Part shown: one piece after another, positions 48,597 to 59,562 of the stretch
Layout: every line of letters begins with the position of its first letter
How positions within the stretch are numbered: position 1 is the first letter of the stretch
Assembly (NCBI RefSeq): GCF_000972845.2
Contig: NC_040028.1
Location: forward strand, 9,804,038-9,868,037
DNA: 64,000 bases
Direction: 5' to 3'
Source: Larimichthys crocea
Lineage: Eukaryota; Chordata; Actinopteri; Sciaenidae
Notes under the pieces: generated by a model
Databases searched by the model: none
What the model was told of the DNA's origin: nothing
Seen by the model: only the letters and a program-made list of their open reading frames with translations
Position numbers and translations under genes: made by a program

Positions 48597-51194
48597 ATGC
48601 TAATAAATCGTCCACCCGGGGGGGCGCCACAAACAGGGGAAGACAAAACAAATGCAACTTTCACTATTCTTACACTAAAACGAGTTGGTGCTATTAATTT
48701 CTTAATATGAAAATAATAAGCCCCACATTAATTTAACCGCATATTTAATAAGAATAATACTAATAACAGTAATACTTCCCTAAGCCCCCCTCCTCTGACC
48801 GATTAGACTGTACCTGCTTTCTGGCGGGAAGGTCAATTATTTTTGACAATAATAAATAATAATGCGAAAAATTACCAAAACTCTGCGGTCAGTGTCCAGA
48901 GACGGAAGAAAAGAGAAGATGAGGAGTATAAAAACACACAAATATAGAGGTACAGTAAATATAATGTCATTAAAACTTATTTGTCTATTGCAGAACAGTA
49001 GTAACTTTTAGCCTAAGGCAGTTTACTAATCAATAAATAGCTGTTAGCTTGTTTTAACGTCAGTTAGTGCGATGGAGGAGGCCTAACGGCTGTTATGGAA
49101 AGTAATAATGTCGGTAACTACCCCCACCTTACATTTATCAGGGGGATTTATAAAGATTAGATCTGTTCAGCAGGTGTTTATACATTTAATTACATACATT
49201 TAATTCGATTATTTTTAATTTTTCCTTCAGAAAAATCAAATCCATTTGAGAGTTCCATTTGGAATGAAAATGGTTCCGTGTTCCGAATAAATTTGCATAT
49301 AAGAGGGAGAGAGAGATCAACACTCATTCCCGGATGACCTTCGAAGAGGAAGGACTGACCTGTAGCTGGTTCAACAAATCGATTCTTCAATCTACTTTTT
49401 CTGAACGGCATCGTCTTGGAGAAGGAGCACACGTGTTTTTCCTACATTGGTCTTTTAGGCAAGTAACTTTTACAGATTACATTTTAAATAGGTTGAGGTG
49501 CAACTGCACTCTAAAAAGGATGTCTTTAATGCTGAACGTGTGCAAAATAGACTGCATGCAACGTCTTTCTTTACAGGACAGGAATTTTCATGTGAGGTGA
49601 TAGCTTTGCAGTCATTGCTCTGTGTTTTCTCAGCTCTTTCACAGAGACAGTGAGAAGGAAAGATTGTTTCATGTTAATCTGTTGATTATAACTCTGAAAC
49701 AACTTAACTCTGAAACTTATTCCCAAATCACCTTTGAAGAGTTAAATCTGCCCTGCAGCTACTTTAAAATCTGTTACTTTTACTGAACTGCATTGTTTTG
49801 GAAAAGGGTACACGTGTCTAAGGCTGCTCAATTATGGAAAAAATTAATATCATGATTATTTTGGTCAATATTGAAATCACGATTATTCAAACGATTAATT
49901 TTGAGTTTCACAATGCATTTATTCAGCATTTCTCTCTCTCTCTCAAAAAACACTTTGTTATTCTTGATTCTTTGATTCTTTATGCAAAATAAAAAACAAA
50001 ATAGACAATGCTGTAATAGTGCAATAACAGGACAGGACATAGAAGGACAAAACAAGAAATGGTTGTCCTGGTCCCACAGTTACAGATCAGTTAGCTCAGT
50101 TTAACTGAGGCAAAATAGAGTCATATCACTCATAAGAAAAGGGTCAAGTATGGAAGGCTGCTTCACCAATGACGGATAAGATCCCCATGAAAACTTTGGG
50201 ACAACCTAAGACAGGGACAGCCATGATTACTTGACCCTGTCACACACTGTGAGCAGGCACAGTGTGCGACAAGCCTTCAGCCTTGAGCTAGATGTTGAAC
50301 GAATATATTATAAGCAACCTTTGAAGAACTAGCCCACTACTCCTGTTAGTAAACGTCATGTAAACTAACTTAAATGATGTAAAAGGAAACAGAACAACAT
50401 TGATGTGCTGTAACACAGCACATATTGTGATGGGAGATACAAAGAAGGAGAAACAAATAGAAAGCATAACTGAGGCAAAACACAACAGTGATATGACTCT
50501 AAAATTAAAAGGTCAAGTATGGAAGACTGATTCACCAATGATGGGTAAGATCCCCCTGAAAACTTTAGGACAACCTAAGACAGGGACAGCCACGATTACT
50601 TGACCTTGTCGACACTGTGAGCAGGCACAGTGTGCGACAACTCCGTCACCGTACAGTAACACAGCACAGGAGACATGAGAACTTAAAAATATACATACAT
50701 GGATACTTGATGCTCGATAGGTAGAAGTTAGTTGGGTTGGTTGAAAATCACCTGTGATGTAAACTAACCTAACTGACAGACAATGCTGTAATGGTGCGAT
50801 AACAGGACAGGACATAGGAGGACAAAACAAGAAATGGTTGTCCTGGACCTGCAGCTACAGATCAGATAACTCAGTTTAACTGAGGCAAAATAGAGTCATA
50901 TCACTCATAAGAAAAGGGTCAAGTATGGAAGGCTGCTTCACCAATGACGGGTAAGAGCCCCCTGAAAACTTTGGGACAACCTAAGACAGGAACAGCCACG
51001 ATTACTTGACCTTGTCGCACACTGTGAGCAGGCACAGTGTACGACAACTCCGTCACTGTGCAGTAACACAGCACAGGGTGTGACAAGAGATAGAAATAGA
51101 CAGAAACAAGTAATTGAGGATTGCTTGAGGATTACTTAAGGTTAGGCAAAAGGTTAGGGAAGAAAACATATAGTGAAAGTCAAGGAAAGGTCTC

Positions 51195-54100
51195 GATATC
51201 AAACTGTTGAGATATGACCACGATCACTGTGGGATCAACATGTTCATACCCTCCTGGAGCTGCCACCCTACCGCGGTGCAGGGGTTTGCGTGTTCCAATG
51301 ATCCTAGGAGCTATGTTGTCGGGGGCTTTATGCCCCTGGTAGGGTCACCCAAGGCAAACAGGTCCTAGGTGAGGGTCCAGACAAAGTGCAGCTCAACATC
51401 CCCTGATGAAATGACAACTGACGGAACCAAGTTTCCCTTGCCCAGGCGCGGGCCACCGGGGCCCCCCCCCTGGAGCCAGGCCTGGGGGTGGGGCTCGTTG
51501 GCGAGCGCCTGGTGGTCGGGTCCTTACCCATGGGGCCCGGCCAGGCACAGCCCGAAAAGGCGACATGGGCCCCCCTTCCCATGGGCCCACCACCCATGGG
51601 GGGGGGTCTCAGGGGGGGAGCAGTGCGAAGAGAGATGGGCGGCAGTCGGAGGCGGGGACCCTGGCGGTCCGACCCCCGGTTGCAGAAGCTGGCTCTGGGG
51701 ACATGGAACGTCACCTCTCTGGCGGGGAAGGAGCCTGAGCTGGTGCACGAGGTTGAGAGGTACCGGCTAGATATAGTCGGGCTCGCCTCGACGCACAGCG
51801 TGGGCTCCGGAACCAGTTTCCTTGAGAGGGGCTGGACGCTCTACCACTCTGGAGTTGCCCCCGGTGAGAGGCGAGGAGCGGGGGTGGGACTGCTTGTTTC
51901 CCCCCGGCTCGGCGCCTGTACGTTGGGGTTCACCCCGGTGGACGAGAGGGTAGCCTCCCTTCGCCTTCGGGTGGGGGGACGGGTCCTGACTGTCGTCTGT
52001 GCTTATGCACCGAATGGCAGTTCAGAGTACCCACCCTTTTTGGAGTCTTTAGAGGGGGTGCTGGAGAGCGCTCCCTCTGGGGACTCCCTCGTCCTCCTGG
52101 GGGACTTCAATGCTCACGTGGGCGGCGACAGTGAGACCTGGAGGGGCGTGATTGGGAGGAACGGCCCCCCTGATCTGAACCCGAGTGGTGTTCTGTTATT
52201 GGACTTCTGTGCTCGTCATGGATTGTCGATAACGAACACCATGTTCAAGCATAAGGGTGTCCACATGTGCACTTGGCACCAGGACGCCCCCGGCCGTAGT
52301 TCGATGATCGACTTTGTGGTCGTGTCGTCAGACTTGCGGCCACATGTTTTGGACACCCGGGTGAAGAGAGGGGCGGAGCTGTCAACTGATCACCACCTGG
52401 TGGTGAGTTGGCTCCGATGGTGGGGGTCAGATCTGGCAAGCCCAAACGTTCTGTGCGGGTTTGCTGGGAACGTCTGGCTGAATCTCCTGTCAGAAAGAGT
52501 TTCAACTCCCACCTCCAGGAGAGCTTCGCTCAGGTCCCGGGGGAGGCGGGGGACATTGAGTCCGAGTGGACCTTGTTCCGTTCCTCCATTGTCGAGGCGG
52601 CCGACCGGAGCTGTGGCCGTAAGGTGGTCAGTGCCTGTCGTGGCGGTGGCCCCCGAACCCACTGGTGGAGGTTCTGGACCACCATCTGATGGCTCAGGCG
52701 GGGGAAGCAGTGCACTATCAACACTGTGTTCAGTGGGGATGGTGTGCTGCTGACCTCGACTGGGGACGTCTTGGGTCGGTGGAGGGAATACTTCGAAGAC
52801 CTCCTCAATCCCACCAGCACGTCTTCTTTTGAGGAGGCAGTCTGGGGACCCCTTGGTGGTCTCGCCCATCTCTGGGGCTGAGGTCGCTGAGGTAGTCAAA
52901 AAACTCCTCGGTGGCAGGGCCCCGGGGGTGGATGAGGTCCGCCCGGAGTTCCTCAAGGCTCTGGATGTTGTGGGGGTTGTCTTGGTTGACACGTCTCTGC
53001 AACATCGCGTGGACATCGGGGGCAGTGCCTCTGGACTGGCAGACCGGGGTGGTGGTTCCCCTCTTCAAAAAGGGGGACCGGAGGATGTGCTCCAACTATA
53101 GGGGGATCACACTCCTCAGCCTCGCCGGGAAGCTCTTTTCGGGGGTCCTGGAGAGGAGGGTCCGCAAGATTGTCGAACCTCGGATCCAGGAGGAGCAGTG
53201 TGGTTTTCGTCCTGGCCGTGGAACTGTGGACCAGCTCTATACCCTTAGCGCAGCCCTGGAGGGTGCATTGGAGTTCGCCCAACCAGTCTGCATGTGTTTT
53301 GTGGACCTGGAGAAGGCGCTCAACCGTGTCCCTCGGGGGGTCCTGTGGGGGGTGCTCCGGGAGTATGGGGTTCCGGACCCATTGATACGGGCTATCCGGT
53401 CCCTGTACTCTTGGTGCCAGAGCTTGGTCCGCATTGCCGGCAGTAAGTCGGACCTGTTTCCCGTGGGAGTTGGAGTCCGCCAGGGCTGTCCTTTGTCACC
53501 GGTTCTGTTCATAACCTTTATGGACAGGATTTCTAGGCGCAGCCAGGGCGTCGAGGGGCTGCGATTCGGTGGCCTCAGGATTGGGTCGCTGCTTTTGGCG
53601 GACGATCTAGTCCTGTTGGCTTCATCGGATCGTGACCTTCAGCTCTCTCTGGAGCGGTTTGCAGCCGAGTGCGAAGCGGCTGGGATGAGAATCAGCACCT
53701 CCAAATCCGAGGCCATGGTTCTCAGCCGGAAAAGGGTGGAGTGCAGTCTCCAGGTCGGGGATGAGATCCTGCCTCAAGTGGAGGAGTTCAAGTATCTCGG
53801 GGTCTTGTTCACGAGTGAGGGAAGGATGGAACGGGAGATCGACCGGCGGATCGGTGCGGCTTCTGCAGTGATGCGGACTCTGCACCGGTCCGTCGTGGTG
53901 AAGAAGGAGCTGAGCCGAAAGGCGAAGCTCTCGATTTACCAGTCGATCTACGTTCCTACCCTCACCTATGGTCACGAGCTTTGGGTAGTGACCGAAAGAA
54001 TAAGATCGCGAATACAAGCGGCCGAAATGAGCTTCCTTCGCAGGGTGGCTGGGGTCTCCCTTAGAGATAGGGTGAGAAGCTCGGCCATCCGCGAGGAGCT

Positions 54101-54408
54101 CAGAGTAGAACCGCTGCTCCTCCGCATCGAGAGGAACCAGTTGAGGTGGCTCGGGCATCTCGTGAGGATGCCTCCTGGAAGTCTCGCCGGTGAGATGTTC
54201 CGGGCACGTCCCTCCGGGAGGCGGCCCCGGGGAAGACCCAGGACACGCTGGAGGGACTACGTCTTTCGGCTGGCCTGGGAACGCCTTGGGGTCCCCCTGG
54301 GAGAGTTGGCAGAAGTGGCTGAGGAGAGGGAAGTCTGGGCTTCCCTGCTGAAGCTGCTGCCCCCGCGACCCGACCACGGATAAGCGGAAGAAAACGGATG
54401 GACGGAAG
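51195..54408 (+). mobile_element. Rex3 non-LTR retrotransposon, copy C (defective)
   Basis: Same organisation as copy A. The leader starts near 'cacgatcactgtgggatca' and the 3' end is 'ggataagcggaagaaaacgg'. The reading frame is broken, so the copy cannot encode the full protein. The RTX3-R3 primer region (53037-53056) is exact, and the RTX3-F3 region near 53480 has one mismatch. Confidence 0.88.
51488..54383 (+). pseudogene. Rex3 polyprotein pseudogene
   Basis: Two main open pieces remain: 51488-52753, which holds the endonuclease ([24 protein letters not shown]), and 52911-54383, which holds the reverse transcriptase and C-terminus. Between them are a deletion of about 10 bases near 52428, an in-frame 171-bp deletion at about 52677, a TGA after WTTI at 52687-52689, a 2-bp loss near 52840 and a 1-bp gain near 52975. 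In the RT, motif A reads KALN in place of KAFD and motif C reads LADD in place of FADD, so even the open RT piece looks relaxed. Confidence 0.85.
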
Positions 54409-54659
54409 ACCTAAACGTTGGTTAAGATGAAGCAAACAGGTTTGCTCCAGTGGTTTGACTCAGGTGGTTGGATGAAAGGCACTGATGACACTTCAGTGCT
54501 CAACTGAAAATAAGTACATTACATTTCATTAAATACATGAACATTTAATTGTGCTGATAACCAGGACACTCTAAAGTAAATGTGGGAAACCAAAGAAATG
54601 TCGTCCTTGGTATTTTAGTCGTACTGAAGATTTCCTCTGCAACTGCAGTCCAGCAGTAG

Positions 54660-55480
54660 AAACGTAATGTCCTCAGCCTCCTTCAGCATCTAAATATGTC
54701 TCCACTGCACCAGAAATGTGCACCTGATTATGGACAGCAGCAGATAATTAATGTCCTCAGCCTTCGTCTCCACTGCAACTTATTACTGATACCAGTAGAA
54801 AATGTATGTCCTCAACCTCAACCCCTAACCCTTCAGCTCCTGAAATGTCTCCACAGCTCGTGATAATTGACACCAACCAAGGCTTTGTCCTCAGCCTCCT
54901 TCACTTTAAATGTACACCTGTCAATAGACATCAGGAGCAAAGTAATGTCCTCAGGCTCTTTCAGCGCCTGAAATGTCTCCTCTGCACATGGTTCTAGACA
55001 GAAGGAGCACATTAATGTTTTTAGCCTTCTCCGGCACCTGAAATGTCTGCTCTGCACCTGTCAATAGACAGCAGGAGCAAAGTAATGTCCTCAGGCTCCT
55101 TCAGCGCCTGAAATGTCTCCTCTGCACATGGTTCTAGACAGTAGGAGCACATTAATGTCCTCAGCCTCCTCCGGCACCTGAAATGTCTCCTCTGCACTTG
55201 TCAATAGACAGAAGGAGCACATTAATTTCCTCAGGCTCCTTCAGCGCCTGAAATGTCTCCTCTGCACATGGTTCTAGACAGCAGGAGCACATTAATGTCC
55301 TCAGCCTCCTCCGGCACCTGAAATGTTTCCTCTGCACCTGTCAATAGACAGTAGGAGCACATTAATGTCCTCAGCCTCCTCCGGCACCTGCAATGTCTCC
55401 TCTGCACTTGTCAATAGACAGAAGGAGCAAAGTAATGTCCTCAGGCTCCTTCAGTGCCTGAAATGTCTCATCAAGGATAG
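54660..55480. repeat. 70-bp minisatellite downstream of Rex3 copy C
   Basis: Same array as at 45820-46460. It has more units and two alternating unit types, one with 'gcacatggttctagacag' and one with 'gcacctgtcaatagacag', showing a rough higher-order pattern absent from the unit-1 array. Confidence 0.88.
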
Positions 55481-55878
55481 AACGTCCAGTTCGTGTTGAA
55501 AGATGTTGATTTTTGTGTTGTTGTTCAAGTCTGGTGAGATGAATGCACCAGTCAATGAATCAATAAACATATTCAAAGCAGCAGAAACTCTTTTTGTGCC
55601 CACTTGTAGGTCTTTTTAATGAAATCACCACCTGTATTCTAAGTCAAAACCTTTTTAACCAGAAAAAGTGCAACGACAAAAAAGTTTTTGGAGTCTGCAA
55701 CAGTATAGAGTACAGTAAATAAGCCCCGTCATTGTTTGTACTTGTACGAAGGAAGCTGAATCCTAAAATAAAACCTCTCCTGTAATCTCAGAGCAAGATA
55801 AATGAGATTACATTTAAATACTTGCAGTAGAGCTACTTGACTCAAAGACTGGAGACTGGAGTATTGTTGCTTTGTGGT

Positions 55879-56480
55879 TGTTACGCCCCAGTCTAGGAGT
55901 GCCTAGAGCATAACTTGAAAGGGTCCCAATCTTCCCCTAGTCCCAAATAGCCACTTACAAGTTTTTATAGGAAAGAAAATAATTTATTTACACAACTCAG
56001 GGATTAAATAACTACAACTAAGGTTCAACTTCAGGGTGGACCAAGGCCAAAACAACAACCAAAACAATTCTCTCTAGAAAATAAATGACTAATCTCAGAA
56101 ATCTTACCTTTCTAACTAACAAAAATAGGAGAACTTCCAAACAAAAACTACATCTAATCTCACACAAAGACCTTCACGAACGGACATGTGGTCAGTTGGG
56201 AGAGGAGGAGGATGAGGAAGTGCTGCTTGTCCACCTGACGGCCACCAACTTGGCTCCTTATGTACCAGGTGGTTCGCAGCTGCAGCCAATCACAGGCTAG
56301 GGCCTGGAATCTCTCAATTCATGTCCTGGGGATGGTACATCCCTATTTACATATCAAATAGGCAACAAAAAACGCAGGACACACACACAAACACAACAGA
56401 CTACAAAAAATTATTAGGGGCTTTTGTTAAAAGGAAATCTAAACGGGTGCAAAGAAACAGTACAGACCTCTACTGTTACA
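55879..56480 (+). mobile_element. Solo-LTR-like element (tentative)
   Basis: A 602-bp block beginning 'tgttacgccccag' and ending 'cctctactgttaca', so it has TG...CA ends. It has a purine-rich interior and no long frame. The start 'tgttacgcccc' recurs in teleost repeats I have seen. No clean target-site duplication is visible, so it may be a different non-autonomous element. Confidence 0.4.
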
Positions 56481-57224
56481 TGTGATCAGATCAATACTCC
56501 ATCAATGCCTCGAGCAGGTCCACTCTGCTCCTCTGAGCAGCTATGACAGTCTGATCAATGAAGATGTGCGCCACGTCTGTTTTCAGGTTCAGCTGATTTC
56601 AACACAGTTAGACAGATAAATCTTCTCTTAAAGTCTGCCAGCTGTTCATTGTCTTCTTGTCCTCTCTTGGGGGACTGAACTGAAGTTGTGAAAGACGAGG
56701 AAACACAGCTCTTTTTATCAAATATCAAGATTCAATCATACATCATATTCACACAACCTCAAATAAATAGACCTAACTTATAATCAGTGTTTTAAAAGAT
56801 GTGAACTTAAAGCCATAACTTACCGAAAAACATTGTTGTTTTTTTTGTTTGACATCGCTGCAGAGTAATATTTTTTAAAATGGGACTGTGACTCTGTGAA
56901 ACATGTAGAAATTTTGTCATTTTTCATCATGTCATACAGAGTTTGTTTGTTTTGTGACGGATTTGTCCATACACAGAAATTTGCCAAGACAACAAACCAT
57001 CCCTGGAGGGGCTCACTGCCCTCTACTCCTTGTTGGAGAACAAGATAGGACGACTAATAGCAAGACTACTGCTATGAGAAATCATGTTTTTTCCTGATAT
57101 ACATAAGTAAATAATACCATTGAGATGGATGAACTAGTTTCTCATGATTTCTTTTTCTTATTATGATTATTATTTCCTTCTCTTATTGCCAATAATAATG
57201 TATAGGCGCGACGGGGCCGCAGTC

Positions 57225-57545
57225 AGGCACACTCTACATTTATTTAGACATTTTCTAGTTCTTATTGAGTGTGCGTGTAAGGCGCACACTATATGTTATC
57301 CACCACGCTTTTTCCGCTGCTTATTCTTCCGCCCTTTTTTTTGTCTCGCTACTCCTCCCAAAGTTTTTGTCGCACATACACAGAGCGGGTATCAAAACGT
57401 GCGGCTCGGCCGGGAATCGATTGCTATGACTTTTCTAAGAGTTTCGGTAAAACCGTTTTGCCAAAAATCGCCAAAAACCACGCCAAAAAATGAATGGGTG
57501 TGTATTGCCAGAACTTTCGAGAGCTATAGCGTGTGATGTCATCAC
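57225..57545. repeat. Interspersed teleost repeat ('ttattcttccgcc' type)
   Basis: The string 'ttattcttccgccctttttt', followed by 'gtctcgctactcctcccaaa', and the flanking 'gcgtgtaaggcgcacactat' are common in teleost intergenic DNA as I remember it. The open frame across it (130 codons) has no protein-like composition and is taken as chance. Confidence 0.5.
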
Positions 57546-58035
57546 TAGAGTGGAGAGGAGAGAGAACGATCAGTGAAAAAATAAAACGTGTTCGACTACC
57601 GTGGCCTTAAATGCACCACTACAGACACGATTTATACATAGAAACGTAGGAAAATTTGTCGTCTCACTCACATTCGCCTGCTAAAGCTGTCAGATATATA
57701 GTTTTGGCGGGAGATGCAAAGATGCAGCAGCAACACCCATTCGCAGCCTCATAGACTCCCATGTTAAAAAGGCGGGAAATTTTCTGGAGGAAAGCAGAAG
57801 TAACGTTTCTCTGAATTGCTCCCAAGGGCACATTTCTTTACTTTATCAACACAAAATGCCAATGTAGACGATCAGGAAGGGCACAGGATGCTCCCAGTTA
57901 TGTCGGTTCAATGATTGGAAATACGGTTTTGGCCTGAGATCCTTCCGTTCGAGGGAAGGTCTCAGCATTTTCTCTCTGTCTCTGTCAGGATTTCCAACTG
58001 ACATTCTAACAGGTGCAGTAACTGCTCTGCTGATT

Positions 58036-58455
58036 AGAGTGTTAATTGTTAACATGCTAATGCTAACATGCTAATGTTAACATGCTAATGTTAATTGCTA
58101 GCACATCAGCGGTAACATGCTAATGCTGACATGCTAATGCTAACATGCTATTGTTAATTGCTAGCGCATCAGCATTAACATGTTAATGTTAACATGGTAA
58201 TGCTAACATGCTAATGTTAATTGCTAGCACATCAGCGCTAACATGTTAATGTTGTCATGTTAATGTTAACATGCTAATGCTTATTGCTAGCGCATCAGCG
58301 TTAACATGCTAATGGAAACATGCTAATGTTAACATGCTAATGCTAACATGCTAATGTTAATTGCTAGCGCGTCAGCGCTAACATGCTAATATTAACATGC
58401 TAATGTTACCATGCTAATGGTAATATGCTAATGTTAATTGGTAGCGCGTAAGCCC
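58036..58455. repeat. Minisatellite of 'taatgctaacatgc' units with embedded 'ttaattgctagcgc'
   Basis: About 420 bases of 12-14-base units around 'aacatgctaatg', interrupted every 45-90 bases by 'ttaattgctagcgcatcagc'. This gives a higher-order repeat. Many units are near-palindromic (gctaacatgctaatgttaac). Confidence 0.9.
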
Positions 58456-59039
58456 TAGCTGCTCCTGTGTCTAAATAAACATGTTAAAAATGACTATTTG
58501 AGGTGTGCTTCTTGAATACAGACCCCCGGCAACAGCCCACTCGTCACTCTCAAAATGTCTTTAGAAATGTTCTAGTTTTTCATGCAACTGTTCTCTTACC
58601 TTAAGAACTGTTAGTTTTTGTCTACTTCTGCTTTAACTCTGCTCTGTGAAGAACTACAATTCAGTATGAAAGGTACTACATAAATAAATAAAGTTGAAAC
58701 TGAAGTTGTTATAGTCGCTAAAATTACTTTCACAAAATGAAAAGTGAGGGGCTAGCTATTCTGGCTGATAATTGTATGCTCAAGGTAATGCCAATAATAA
58801 AGAGTTTCATGGTCAGAAATGAAATGACTGTGAAGCATGTCCAATAAAATACAACGGTTTACGTTTATTAACCAGCATGAAGCTAAACAGGCACCAGTCA
58901 AAACATGCAGTCGAGGTGAGCAACAAACTAGTTAATGTCAGCTACAATTATGTTGGATTAAAGTAAAGTCATAATCTATATATTATATTATATTATATTA
59001 TATTTATATATATTTTTTTTTTATTATCCCCATGAAATG

Positions 59040-59562
59040 AAATGAGAACGGATGGAGCGCAACACCGTAATTACTAGAGCACGCTAACAATGCAATGGGT
59101 GTGCCTACTAGAGGGATTACGGTAAATGTAGGCTGCGGAGCCTGTGTGTCCGACAGACCGGGAGTTGCACTGAAAGACGCTGCGCCGAACAGGTAAAAAA
59201 AAAAAAAAAGACTTCTTTATTTCTACAACAGCGTGATAATCCAAACGAATGTGAATGAATGGCAATGACTCAACAACAAAAAAAAAGCTTGCGGTATTAG
59301 CAGTCAGAGGGAGTCTTTTTTTTCTCCCCGGCAGTGAATGAGCATTTCAGCAACCATTGAAGCTGAAATGATGAGGTGCCCCCTCTCTGTGTGGATGGAG
59401 AAAGGACGCATTGTTCGTCTACAGCAGAACTGGGTCTTGGTTCTTATGAGTCTGTGCTGTCTAATCTCTGTTTTTCAGCCAAGTTTTACACGAATTGTGT
59501 TGCGGAATTAGTCTGATATAGGGACACAGCTCAGCAACAGATCAAGGGAGCAAATCTCCGAG
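59040..59562 (+). promoter_or_regulatory. Possible promoter and non-coding 5' exons of an off-window gene
   Basis: A locally CpG-containing stretch ends in a donor (gccgaacag|gtaaaa at 59193). Then an acceptor 'ctgtttttcag' (59478) precedes 84 bases ending in donor 'ctccgag|gtaggt' (59563). The exons have no open frame with a start, so they would be 5'UTR. This is suggestive only. Confidence 0.3.

Larger units (their letters stand above)
48597..55480 (+). repeat. Large duplicated unit 2 (contains Rex3 copy C)
   Basis: Second copy of the unit at 40375. It differs by a 45-bp insertion at 48786-48831, an additional internal tandem duplication of about 775 bp (50030-50805 against 50805 onward), a 171-bp deletion in Rex3, and a longer minisatellite with more unit variants. 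Confidence 0.85.

Noticed and set aside
57144..57536. 130-codon + strand frame
   Set aside because: It crosses an interspersed repeat and a low-complexity stretch, and the residues show no conserved pattern.
58036..58455. CRISPR-like array
   Set aside because: The 'spacers' are themselves repeat variants, there are no cas genes and the genome is a vertebrate one. It is a minisatellite.
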